This document shows, in pieces, positions 1-11,326 of a stretch of 64,000 nt of DNA. A program made the position numbers and the translations under genes. The DNA is from Dipteris shenzhenensis. Lineage: Eukaryota > Polypodiophyta > Polypodiopsida > Gleicheniales. Numbering within the stretch: position 1 is the stretch's first letter; each line of letters begins with the position of its first letter. The notes beneath the pieces were generated by a model. The model ran no database searches and was not told the origin of the DNA. It saw nothing but the letters and a program-made list of their open reading frames with translations. The stretch lies in NCBI GenBank assembly GCA_047967505.1, contig CM106541.1. The stretch is one strand, 5' to 3'.

Positions 1-469
1 AAACACACCTAACCACTCTCTTGGCAAATTTTATCCAACGTTAAAAATAGACCCCCATCCCCGATAGTGTAGCTTGCAATTGCTAGCTTGTATCAACTCA
101 CAAATGAGACACTAGAGATCACATCCTTGGATCATCATATTATATTATAACATATGTTTCAATATAGTTTATATGTTCCATGAGATGTGCGATCATGTAC
201 CTTCTATAAACATGAAATAATAAGAAAATTTATGTTTTTTATATTATATTTCAATAATATTAAACTAAAATAATGTTAGGTGTTTTTAAGAAACTTGTAA
301 ACATGTAAAATTTCTTGGAAAATAACTACGATACATGCAGATGTAGAGAATTCCAATTGTAGTTATATTTTAACCTAGCTAGGTGTCCCCTTTACTCTGT
401 AGATTTGAATAAACAATGATTATAAGTGTAGATGTAAGTATCGCTAGATCTAGTGTGTGTGAAATACCG

Positions 470-645
470 ACATTCATGTACATAGCATGATGTTGCAAAT
501 GATGACATTGGAAAAGGCAACTTGCCATCGCATGCCTATTTCAATAGGTAGATTGCCACGTCTATAATCATCCAATTATGTAAGGAAGGAGGAAGATGAT
601 TGGATGGTTTCTCTCTCTCCCAAGGTCTCGCTCACTTACATGGAA
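470..645. repeat. Diverged direct repeat, copy 1 (partner at 1,458-1,662)
   Basis: The sequence around AGCATGATGTTGCAAATGAT, the following stretch containing CTTGCCATC and the CACGTCTATAATCA block recur in the same order about 990 bp downstream. Copy 2 has an extra ~30 bp and several substitutions. Neither copy has obvious TG...CA ends, target duplications or a coding frame, so the origin (old LTRs or a local duplication) is undetermined. Confidence 0.6.
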
Positions 646-1457
646 TTGATTAAGGGAAATATCACCAATTAGATGTACATGTTGATATGAAAAGTAAAGC
701 TCCTTGAAAGTTATTGAATTGCTAACACATCTTAATGACATGAGATTGTTTGTCTCTTTTACATGGATAGAAATCACAATATATGGAGAGGAAAACTCCA
801 TACGTGAAGGACCTCTTTCCCTTGAGGAGAACAGGGTAGGTCAATAGAAATATTAGATCAAGGCTCATGAATGAGGGCAAAATCTTGTGAAGAAATGACA
901 TTTTATCAGAAGTGGAGATGCAACATTTGCAACCAAGTGTTCACGATATTTGCCTTAAGGATGAGAACATTTGATGCCCAGCCAATAAGAAAAAACAACT
1001 AAAAAGGTATGAGGGACCAGGTGCCGAATCCATTACTTCCATCTTGAAAGTAATGACCCATGTCGATGTAGATCCCATGGTATAAAATTAGTATATCATG
1101 CGAAGAGCCTAAAGTTGCAGATGAATGATAGTAGAACATGCATGATGCATCCAAGTACAACTATGCCAATGTAATGTGACAAGGATTTGGAGCATGGGAA
1201 TTGCAAATCAAATGATGATTTGATATATGCCTTGTTTTGTAATATGTAGAAAGGCTTGCAATGTATTAGTACTTGGTTATGCTGAATCAAAAGCCATTTT
1301 GTAGCTATTTCATCCTATGTATAATGTTCCAAAATACTTTCAAATCTTTAAAATAGCTTTTGTGTTTTTATGGTTGGACGATATTCATCGTGCTGCCAAA
1401 GAATCGTCACATAGATGTAGATATCGATAGCTACTCCACTTGTCTGTGCATTACTGG

Positions 1458-1662
1458 CATTCATATATAGAGCATGATGTTGCAAATGATCAGAGTGTAG
1501 ATAGATACTTGAGAAACAACGAGACGTCGGAAAAGGTAACTTGCCATCCCATGCCTATTTTAGTAGGTAGATTACCACGTCTATAATCAGCCAATTATAT
1601 CAGGAGGGGGCAAGACAATTGGATGGTTGCTCTCTCTCAAGGTCTAGATCACTTACATAATA
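1458..1662. repeat. Diverged direct repeat, copy 2 (partner at 470-645)
   Basis: Second copy of the repeat described at 470-645, in the same orientation. It carries an insertion of about 30 bp after GCAAATGAT and ends at the shared CACTTACAT sequence. Confidence 0.6.
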
Positions 1663-3540
1663 TTGCAAATGTAATGTTAAAATCATCCTTTCGATACAAA
1701 ATTTATTGAGAAATAAATTCAAACAATAAAGCAAGTTGTTTGATGAGAGCCATAACTCGGGAGGTACATGACACAACATAGATAAGAAACTTTTTGAGAG
1801 ACAAAATGAATATGAAACTTATTCGTATTAATGAAATTTTTATATGTGCATATAGTGAAGAACATGGCTCTAGAGAAACGAGGACAAAAACCTTGCAAAG
1901 GCATGTGATTATTTTACACACTTAAGTACTACAAAGTGGAGATGTAACATTTTTCAAGAAGAGTACTCAGGCTCATGCACAAGAATGGGCAACAACTTCT
2001 TAGGAGATCCTCAAAGGTAGATTGGGAAGTGTAAAGTGCCAAGAGTGGAAAGACAATGTCCTTCTGCACAAAGTTGATGCATAGATGAGGAAGGTACAGA
2101 GGAGAGCCAATGAAGAACACTCGAATGCAATATTCGAGTGACATCTCAGGGAGTTGCTAAAGCCAAGGCACAGTTGCACAATGTGACACAGATGGAACAC
2201 ACATAAGGGAATTGCAAGCACGGCTGCAAACCGAGGCAAAGGCAAATGAAGCTGAAAAGTTGTCTATGGAGGAGAGGCAGCGAAGAAAATAAGTAGAGGA
2301 GTGAATAAAGTGCCTCACTCAACAATTGAACTCTAACAGAGGTGGAGAATGCAGAGAGGGAGATGATGTCCATGATAGAAACCCTTAATAGTTAGAAGGT
2401 GGAAAAGGACGGCATTTTAAAATAGATTTGCAATATGGTAAATGCATTGAGTGTTGACAAAGACAGGGGGATGATAGAGCATACATGAAAGAAGGATAAG
2501 GAAACTAATGGCATGTTAGGAGAATTGGAGGAATCCTTGAAAGCCAGATAATATGCCTAGGAAGCAGATCGGGTAGAGAGTAGCTCTCAGCAAGATGGAA
2601 TTGTTGCATATTTCAAGGACATGTACCACAATTTGGAGCACAAACATCGAACTACTCTACAGGAGTTTGGTAAGTCTATTGATAATGGTGTAGGTAGGGT
2701 GGCCTATTAGTGGTGTCTCCAAAAGACTGAAAAACACCTACAAATATCCACTCCTGGCAATGGGAATGCCAGGGTCTGCCCGACTTAAATCTGACTAATG
2801 TTGGAAAAAGGAAAAGACAGTACAAAACATACAAAGAGACGAGACAATTGTTTGTAGAGTAGAAATTTCACAAATAGTTTGTATTTCAGTAGATAGCAAC
2901 AACAAACCTGATGCAGAAGATGGCAATCAGCTTATAATAGCATCCGATGGTGTTCCAACTTCAGTCGTGCAATAGTTAGAAATAGATGTAGTTCCAAAAA
3001 TGATGCGGTGGATAAGGCCACTACTACAGTTATTATTGTCCCTATAGTTACAAAATTATCCACTACTTACTATTGTAACCCCCCTTTACTGGAGGTCTAC
3101 TAACCCTCCTTGGTTGAGGTCCATGTGGGTAGAGAGGTCATCCTCAACACCTGGCACACCGGGTGGTAAAACCTTTTGCAAAAAAGTGCAGGACTCGAAC
3201 CCTTCATTAGAAGTAATCCATCAGCTGAACTTTGATGGTGTGGGTGGAGTTCAAATCAATGACTTCTCCCTTGGTAGCAATTGCATCTCCCTCATCTGCA
3301 TCTTCTCTCCAGGTTTCGTTCAGTTCTGGTTCCTCCTCACATGTCTGTTGCTCTATAAAATCTGCACCGGGGGCTAAGGCCTGGCTCGGGGTAGTTACAA
3401 TTTTTGTATCCTCATACTTGGAATCCTTGAAAGTGGTATGCTTTGCATGCGATTTTTTTTAATTAGATCTGTTGTGTTGCAGTCGGCTTCTCAAGTTGTG
3501 TTTTCAATTCAAATAATTCTGTGTCAACATCCATTGGCAT

Positions 3541-4785
3541 CTATCTCTGTTTTGCACCCTGTGCTGTATCTCGGAGCGTTTCCATGATTTCATATGCATA
3601 TGCAGTAGATGCAAAGGCCTCATAAGGTCTCTGGGCAATTATAAATAAGCGGTTTTTGAGATTAGACCATAGGTCTTGAGATGTCTCTTTTGGTTGTTTC
3701 TTCATATCCCTAAGATCAGAGGAGCTGAAGAAAACTCCATCAACTTCTTCGGCCATTTCCTTGAGTTGTTGATCAACTCCTTCCAAGGCATTCATCCATT
3801 CCTTTAGTATAAGATTCTCAATATTGAATTATGTGTGGGCTGCACCCATTCTATCCAATTGCAGAAAAAATTGTGCTTCCATTTCCTCCAACCAAGTTGT
3901 CACAGTTGGTAGGCATTCCTTTTGCACTCTGACTTGGGCAGTGAGTTTGGAGACTTGCTTCTCTTACATAGCTTTGTACTAGGCATATTCCCTCTTGATT
4001 TCCTCTAGTTCCAATAGTGTGGCATGGAACTTTTTCTACATGTCGGGCCTACTTAAGCATATATTCGTGTCCGGCCTTCTTATCCTCTGTCAATTCCTAC
4101 ACTTGCTGCTTCAACTGCAGCTGTATTTTTCTATGCTGATCAACATAGTCCTGCAAGACTTGGAGTGCATGTTTTGGGTCCATGCTGGACTGTATTCCTC
4201 CTGTAGTTGGATTGTTCATATTTTGTTTTGGGGATGCCCTCTAGGTATCTAGCTTTTGAAGCACATATTTTGGCTTAGGAATTAACTTGATCGTCTTGGA
4301 AGATCGGGTGTGGCTAGCAGCTCTTCTCCTACTAAGGGCATATCCCATAGGTGTTTTGCCAAGGATTGGCCATACACAGCCATAGCAGCTTCCTCCTTAG
4401 AGTACTGGGCATCTTCCAACCATTGTACCATGTCTTGCTTTGTCTTTTCCTCTTCATGTTGGTTGTTGTGCATTGTTTTGGTGCGCTCTTCACTGTAGTG
4501 ATGGACTACCTCTGGGGTCTTTGTACCCATCTAGCTAGCAAATTCAAATAACGCAACAATAAATGGCCCTATCTTAGAATGAGTATTGGAAGCACTTAAA
4601 TCCTTCCTGGCGATCTCGCTCATCAAGCGTGAGTGCAACAGATGTGCCCATGATATCTTTTTTCCCTTCTCAGCTACACTTAGCATAGCATAAGAATCTC
4701 TACTCATAGTATTAGTAACCCACAATAGTTGAGAGCATCTAGATTCAAGATTTGGAGAATGCAGAGTATGTACTTGGTCGATCAA
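3541..4785 (-). pseudogene. Decayed coiled-coil ORF of unknown function
   Basis: Three open segments (4,785-4,531, 4,530-4,282 and 3,795-3,541) lie in the same minus-strand frame. The first two are separated by one TAG codon. The middle part (about 4,280-4,000) is better read in another frame, so at least one pair of compensating frameshifts is implied. The predicted product is charged and Q/E/K-rich (for example VDQQLKEMAEEVD near the 3' end), suggesting coiled coil. I do not recognise the family. It could be a transposon-associated protein or a dead host gene. Frame conservation over ~415 codons argues that it was once coding. Confidence 0.4.
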
Positions 4786-5394
4786 TACAATTTATGTGAT
4801 ATTTCTCTTCTGTATATGCCTTGTCTAATAATGTTGTTCACAATGTGTGGTATGAAGGAGGCTTGAAGCCCAGTCCATAGTTAGCAATGCAATTCCATGC
4901 AACTCTCATATTATCATTATCAACCATACTCAATGGATATTCTGACTGTATTCACAAGTGGGGAGTGGCCCAAAACCCCTAGAAGGACTTTTTTTTTCCT
5001 TTTTTGGGCCTTTGAGTGCCCGTGTTTGGTGTTTCAAAACTCCTTTCGAGGGTTTTGGCCCACTTTGAACGTGTTGGTGATGTTAGAAATACCAAACTAA
5101 CACTTTATATTTTTCCATACCCATAGAATGCATTGTGCTATCTCCACTACAATTTGCAGACTAGGTGACACACTATTAGTTGCCTCTTCTTTAGTACATT
5201 CCTCATCGAATGGATGAAAATTTGGTGCAATCCTCATTAGATGGAAATTTGATAGTACCCCACATCCTCAATTGATGGGTGTTGAAGGTGATAGCTATGT
5301 GGATGATTTTTTCAAGTTAGTTTCGTTAATAAACTAAACTTTAATATTGGTGTTGAAAGTTTGTATGCCCTAATGAAAATAAGCATTTGAAACA

Positions 5395-5554
5395 TTCACC
5401 AGGATTTGAAACTTTTATGAAGAAATAAATAAAATTTCGCCAGGATTTACATTTTTTCCTTCAAAATTCAAAAGAAAATATATAAAAGTGTACTACATTT
5501 TATCAATATTGTGAAACTAAAAAAATGAGCTCGATAAACTTTCGCCAAGATTTT
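5395..5554. repeat. Three scattered copies of a TTTCGCCAGGATTT-like motif
   Basis: A motif close to TTTCGCCAGGATTT occurs near 5,395 (variant TTCACCAGGATTT), 5,434 and 5,539 (variant with AAGATTTT). No coding or structural role is visible. Confidence 0.35.
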
Positions 5555-5749
5555 ATATTAATATATAAGCATAGCTTTGATAAAAACATCCATGGATAGC
5601 TTGCACAATGAAAACTAAAAAGAGGACATGCAAGATTTTAAAAAATCAAGCACTTCAAGGATCATACAAATGGAAGTGAGTGATGTGATAGATCCACATG
5701 TGCAAAGTGTCAATCATGAAAGATCGGCAAATCCATTGTATATTTATAA

Positions 5750-6311
5750 GTTCCACCAGCTTGATAGTCATGGCCAACTTTTCAATTGGATTAAAATGGG
5801 CTTAAGTGGTAAACCATTTATCAGTTTCTTTGACACATTTCCATGTAGATCTACAATCTTGGAGGTGTAGTGACCAAGATTCTTAATGATTTGGAATGGT
5901 CCATTGAATCAAGGTTTCAACTTTTTTTAATGGAATTTTCATAATTTTAAACTATACGTCAAAACGAAATCTCCTTCTTGTAAAATTTTGAACTTAATCT
6001 TTTAGTCTACCTGTGCCTTTTGCCTTGCCTTCTGGTCAAATTTTGAGCTTAATGTTTCAGCCTACCCATGCCTTCTTCCTTGCCTCAATAACCTTTGTCG
6101 TATGTTTGCTCTCAATTGATCTTCTTCCAATTATAGCAATTGGTCTTTTTGGAATTCCACGGACTCCTCTTGACTCAGATTTTTTTCCATAATCCAAAGA
6201 TGTAATTAACTCCATTAGAACCACTGCTTCCCATCCATAGGCCAATGTAAATGGTATCATTCCTATGCTAACTTGCAAAGTAGTCACAAAGCATATACAA
6301 TGCACTATCAT
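5750..6311 (-). pseudogene. Ty3/gypsy pol remnant: end of integrase
   Basis: The minus strand reads a segment matching the end of a Ty3/gypsy integrase core, with GMIPFTLAYGWEAV (family pattern GMTPFxLVYGxEAVLP) at 6,260-6,210. Further down come QEGDFVLTYSLKL (about 5,980-5,940), matching the GDLVLxY block after the core, and IVDLHGNVSKKLINGLPLKP near 5,860-5,790, the usual G..NG..LK tail. The blocks fall in different frames with stops between them. No LTRs or upstream reverse transcriptase are visible, so this is an old truncated fragment. Confidence 0.7.
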
Positions 6312-7130
6312 ATGACAAAGTAGAAAGAAAATAGTAATAAGGCAGTCAAATGTAAACTCAAATCAGCCATTGAGCACAAAGTAGCCATGCGGTGACAAAG
6401 CACTACCAAAGCATTGACAAAGTAGTCACAAATTAGTCACAAAGCACATGCAAAGTAGTGACAAAGTAGTCATAATACAAGGGCATGTGACATAGGAGAT
6501 AGAAAGTAATGATAAAGGAGTCAAAGTAGCCATTGAGCATAAAGTAGTCATGCAGTGACAAAGCAGTGCCATTATGCATACAAAGCAGTCCCAAAGCATA
6601 CAAAAAGCAATCCCAAAGCACATGCAAAATAGATAAAAAGCACACGTATACAGGTTTCAAAGCATTTATAAAGCAATAACAAAGCAGCCATATTTTTTTG
6701 GTTTGTAGTGCTTGGGGCACTTATCATCCACATGCAGTCAATTTTAACAAAGTAGTCAAACTAAGTGACAAAGTGGTGCTAAAGCACATACAAAGCAGTA
6801 TCCATGCAATGAAAAATAACAAGTAGATAGAAATTAGTGATAAAATAGTCAAACAGAAGGTTAAAGGTGTTGTCATAAAGCACAAACTTAGTTGTCAAAA
6901 TAGCATCTTCTCTTAATTTAATTGCTTGGGGACTCAATATCCCCATATAGTAAAGCTCATTGACTAGTAGTGACACAAAGTAGTGAAAAAGCAATGATAA
7001 ATTAGAGACAAAGCAGTTTGAAAGTAGTCACCAAGAGTTAATAAAGAAATCAAAGAGCATCTATACTCAAAGAAGTCATAAAGCAATGACATTGCCCACA
7101 CAAGCTATGAAATCTTGTTATAAATACCTA
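6290..7130. repeat. Degenerate minisatellite of ACAAAGYAGTS units
   Basis: Variants of ACAAAGCAGT, ACAAAGTAGTCA and AAAGCACATGCAAAG recur roughly every 10-25 bp across this interval on the plus strand. The short open frames here on the minus strand (rich in C, L, F and M) are translations of the repeat and not genes. Confidence 0.55.
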
Positions 7131-7136
7131 ACACTA

Positions 7137-7675
7137 AAGCAAAACAAGGTGTGAAGCATACCAATTGATGATCACAATACCATAGTTTTTTCTACGTGGG
7201 GATTTTTTTCAAGTAGCCAAAACACATTGTAGTGTGATCTTGATAAACTATAGAGTAAATTTTTGTGCAAAGGAAATCAACATGAAGGAAACCATAGCTA
7301 GAATCATTATGGTATTAACCTAGCACAATGTACCTTGTTATTGAGAGTATGTAATTTGATAGTGAGAAGGAATATAATGCAAACTGCACAATTGAATACA
7401 ATTATCATATTGACAATGCACATAAATGCAAACCAAGGTTCATGCACAATTTCTATTTTGGCCATGTCCATTGCATAGATGGCTATGTGTGCCTCCAAAA
7501 TTACCTTGTCAAGTCTCACCTTTGTAGCATGCAACATATTATGATAATTGACCAACTCATGCATTATGTAGGGTGCATATAGCCGTGACCATGTGAAAAT
7601 TGGATAGATGAAGACCTTGGAGCCAACAGATTGTGGGAAGCTAAATGATATCCCATTGAAGACCGTATTAGATAA
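7137..7675. other. Intergenic, nothing identified
   Basis: AT-rich sequence without a supported coding region, RNA gene or repeat. An 85-codon minus-strand frame here has no recognisable motif and is probably chance. Confidence 0.4.
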
Positions 7676-8385
7676 TTCGAGAAAAACCCAATTCCCAGAA
7701 TGGCAGTTTTGGAAGAAATTGTAGCTCCCCTCAATGAAAAAACAGGAGAAATATGTGAAAATAAACTAGATAGCCATTCATGAAGTGTGAAATATCAACT
7801 ACATTCTCAAATAATAAATAGAATATCAGTGTCTAAACTACGTTATCATCAAAAAAATAATAAACTTTGAAACCCATTTGAGTTAGATTCATCTCGTGAG
7901 CCATAGTGATGTTCAAAAACACCTTCATAATAGCGAGTCTCTAGAATTTCCATTGATATTGAGACTCGCTTTTGTTGTGAGCATTCTCATTTGAAAATCT
8001 CCAAAACACCGTTTAAAAAATGTAGAGTGTAATTAATAACCATGAGTATTGCAATGAAAATGCACAGGCTCTTTAACTTAGTAAGATATGTAGTTGATGG
8101 AAAATCAAGATATGTAGTTGAGGAGAATCAATGCAAGATATGTAGTTGATGGAAAATCAATGGGCAATGACAAGCATTTGATGTAATTTAGGTGGCAATG
8201 ACAATCATTTATTATGCACTTTCAATGTTTGGGCTGACTAGCATTATTGTAAAATGATAACTTTACATGTCATGTTGATTACTCATTGCAAAGTAAAAAA
8301 GTACACTTTAGGATGAAAACACAACAACTTGTTGATACACCATTGAAATCCCTGAAATAAATCATGATTCCAAAGAAACTCTCAA
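7676..8385. repeat. ~700 bp segmental duplication, left copy
   Basis: From AAAAACCCAATTCCCAGAA to CCAAAGAAACTCTCAA this segment is repeated nearly identically at 9,830-10,513 in the same orientation, with small deletions in the right copy around 10,190-10,260. The two copies flank the first dyad-repeat array. The ends do not have TG...CA termini and no primer-binding site follows, so they do not look like LTRs. Confidence 0.85.
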
Positions 8386-9829
8386 CCACTAGTGGAGAAT
8401 GGCAGTAGGATAATGGCAAAAGTGCCAATGCAGATGTGAGTTTAGGGTTCCTTGTGCATGTTTTCAGGTCATGGTATGAGATTGGCACCACTACCATTCT
8501 CCACTGGTGGCATTCTCCACAGAGATTGGCACAATTCCATATGATCTCTGCACATGTGAGTTTAAACTTCTCAATGACATTTCTTAGGGCCTAATAAGAG
8601 ATTGGCACCACTGCCATTCTTCACTTGTACAAATGTTTACCCTACTATTCTAAGAGGGGTATTCTAGTGATCATAGGAGAGTGGTGTCCGATTCCAATCC
8701 ACATGTGAGTTTGATGATCTCAGAGATTGAGACAATTCCATATGATCTCTATACAACGGAGACAGTGATCACTACATAAAAGAATGCACATGTGAGTTTA
8801 GGATTCCTTGTGCACCACTGCCATTCTCCACTAGTGGCATTCTATAATGGCAAAACTGCCAATCCACATGTGAGTTTATGATTCCTTGTGCATGTTTTCA
8901 GGTCATGGTATGAGATTGGCACCACTACCATTCTCCACTGTTGGCATTCTCCACAGAGATTAACACAATTCCATATGATCTCTACACAGTAGAGATAGTG
9001 ACCACTACATAGAAGAATGCACATGTGAGTTTAGGCTTCTCAATGCCATTTCTTAGGGCCTAATAAGAGATTGGCACCAATGCCATTTCTTAGGGCCTAA
9101 TAAGAGATTGGCACCACTACCATTCTCTTGTACAAATGTTTACCCTACTATTCTAGGAGGGGTATTCCAATGATCATAGCAGAGTGGTGTTCGATTCCAA
9201 TCCACATGTGAGTCTGATGATCTCAGTATCATTATGTAGGTGCCACCATGAGTTTGGCATCACTGCCATTCTCCACTAGTGGTTGTCTAGACAAACTAAA
9301 CCTATAGATTGACATTCCAAGGCCTAATAAGAGATTGACACAATTCCATATGATCTCTACACAGCGGAGACAATGATCACTACATCGAAGAATGAGCATG
9401 TGAGTTTAGGCTTCTCAATGCCATTTCTTAGGGCCTAATAAGAGATTGGCACCACTGCCATTCTCCACTTGTACAAATGCTCACCCTACTATTCTAGGAG
9501 GGGTATTCCAATGATCATAGCAGAGTGGTGTCCGACTCCAATCCACATGTGAGTTTGATGAACTCAGAGATTTACACAATTCCATATGATCTCTACACAG
9601 CGGAGCAGTGATCTCTACATAGAAGAATGCACATGTGAGTTTAGGATTCCTTGTGCATGTTTGCAGGTCATGTTATGAGATTGGCACCACTACCATTCTC
9701 CACTGGTGGCATTCTCCACAGAGATTGACACAATTCCATATGATCTCTACACAGCGGAGATAGTGATCACTACATAGAAGAATGAGCATGTGAGTTTAGG
9801 CTTCTCAATGCCATTTCCAATTCCCAATT
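8386..9829. repeat. Irregular repeat array 1 with TGGCA-N4-TGCCA dyads
   Basis: Composite repeat made of recurring blocks: ATTCCATATGATCTCTACAC, ATCACTACATAGAAGAATG, CACATGTGAGTTTAGG, GAGATTGGCACCACTGCCAT, and a block around TACCCTACTATTCTAGGAGG. Blocks are reshuffled, so spacing is irregular. TGGCACCACTGCCA (for example 8,604-8,617) and variants recur. Short minus-strand frames here are repeat translations. The same blocks form array 2 at 16.5-20.3 kb. Confidence 0.9.
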
Positions 9830-10513
9830 CGGGAAAAACCCAATTCCCAGAATGGCAGTTTTGGAAGAAATTATAGCTCCCCTCAATGAAAAAACAGGAG
9901 AAATATGTGAAAATAGACTAGATAGCCATTCATGAAGTGTGAAATATCAACTACTTTCTCAAATAATAAATAGAATATCAGTGTCTAAACTACGTTATCA
10001 TCAAAAAAATAATAAACTTTGAAACCCATTTGAGTTAGATTCATCTCGTGAACCATAGTGATGTTCAAAAACACCTTCATAATAGCGAGTCTCTGGAATT
10101 TCCATTGATATTGAGACTCGCTTTTGTTGTGAGCATTCTCATTTGAAAATCTCCAAAACACCATTTAAAAAATGTAGAGTGTACCATGAGTATTGCAATG
10201 AAAACTTAGTAAGATATGTAATTGATGGAAAATCAAGATATGTAGTTTAGGAGAATGAATGCAAGATATGTAGTTGATGGAAAATCAATGGGCAATGACA
10301 AGCATTTGATGTAATTTAGGTGGCAATGACAATCATTTATTGTGCACTTTCAATGTTTGGATTGACTAGCATTATTGTAAAACGATAACTTTACATGTCA
10401 TGTTGATTGCTCATTGCAAAGTAAAAAAGTACACTTTAGGATGAAAACATAACAACTTGTTGATACACCATTGAAATCCCTGAAATAAATCATGATTCCA
10501 AAGAAACTCTCAA
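9830..10513. repeat. ~700 bp segmental duplication, right copy
   Basis: Right partner of the 7,676-8,385 segment. It diverges from the left copy after ACTCTCAA, where the left copy runs into array 1 and this copy runs toward the 3' flank of the SET exon. Confidence 0.85.
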
Positions 10514-10705
10514 TTTCTAGCCCCAAAGAGAATGGCACCAGAAAGAATGGCACGAGAGACACTCCTTCTAAATACATTATGAATGTAGTTATGAACATGT
10601 TTGCATATTATTCACACACAACAATTACGCACCAATTTACATAGTTGGCAAGAAAGTAGTAATTCCCATAAGTAATGATTGTATAAAGAAATACAATGTT
10701 GTTAT

Positions 10706-11210
10706 TCAAAACTCATAGTCTGCAAATAGCTCCTCTCCTGCATGTATATCATCTATGGATTCAATACAAATGTGACCATATTCTACAATATCTATGTTCA
10801 TCATGGGGTCATACCAAGGTGGAACATCAGGGGAAAATACATAACAAACATTTGGCTTTACATTGGTATTTCTATTGTTGTTAATAAATCCTGCCACATT
10901 GCCATATTGAACATCACCAACAATATGCACCATATCCTTCATAGGGACAGTAGGGTCCTCTTGGATAGAGTACTTCTTTAGACTTGGATGAACTCTACAT
11001 AATTCCTTCCAGTCTCTGTAGGAGTACTTGTCACCTCCATAATGGAGAATAGTAGTCCCTCTCTTGATGGAGCCATGCACAAACAAGCCCAAGCCAGCAC
11101 CTGTAATAGTTGACTCATGCACCTCGAAAGCCACATTTTTTATCCAAAACACTTCGTTGATAGGGACAGGTAACTTTGGTGGTCCAAATGGATCTCGTTT
11201 TGGTATGTAC
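10706..11210 (-). CDS. SET-domain exon (3' end of FCP1-SET gene)
   Basis: The predicted product fits a SET (protein lysine methyltransferase) domain. Visible motifs are GAGLGLFVHGSIKRGTTILHY (SET N-terminal part with the GxG turn), GNVAGFINNN with PNVCYV following (the RFxNH-N-x-x-N region, here changed to GFINNN) and a terminal GEELFADYEF (the GEEL..DY motif). The exon has no suitable ATG near its start. It opens at a 3' splice site ending GAGTAG at 11,211-11,212, and reading continues directly from the upstream FCP1 exon, so it is best read as the second exon of that gene. No pre- or post-SET cysteine cluster is seen. Activity is uncertain because the NH motif is altered. Stop at 10,706. 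Confidence 0.75.
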
Positions 11211-11326
11211 CTACTCAAGCTTGATTTGAATGTATATCTATGTACATCACAAAAGACAAATTCAATTAGCTACTACAACAGTTACATATATTGAGATAAA
11301 ATCAAAAAACACTTTAACATATGTAC
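11211..11326 (-). other. Intron between FCP1 and SET exons
   Basis: Minus-strand donor ATGAAG|GTACAT (11,327/11,326) and acceptor TGAGTAG|GTACATACC (11,210) preserve the reading frame from the FCP1 exon into the SET exon, but a TGA codon lies five bases before this donor. An alternative, weaker donor AATGC|GTATTT (intron 11,211-11,341) also preserves frame and removes the TGA. Either the weak donor is used or the gene has acquired one nonsense codon. Confidence 0.5.

Larger units (their letters stand above)
1..3100. other. Intergenic DNA with no supported gene
   Basis: This AT-rich stretch has only short open frames in all six frames and no recognisable domain. Between about 1,950 and 2,700 the plus strand reads as short stop-broken segments rich in E, K and Q, which looks like an old coiled-coil coding remnant, but no product can be named. 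The one clear structure is a diverged repeat pair, listed separately. Confidence 0.5.

Noticed and set aside
7676-10513. LTR pair of a retroelement
   Set aside because: The direct repeats lack TG...CA ends, a primer-binding site, a polypurine tract and target duplications, and the interior is a repeat array.
8279-10598. Repeated minus-strand small frames such as those containing PISYHDLKTCTRN
   Set aside because: They come from the dyad-repeat blocks and recur wherever the block does.
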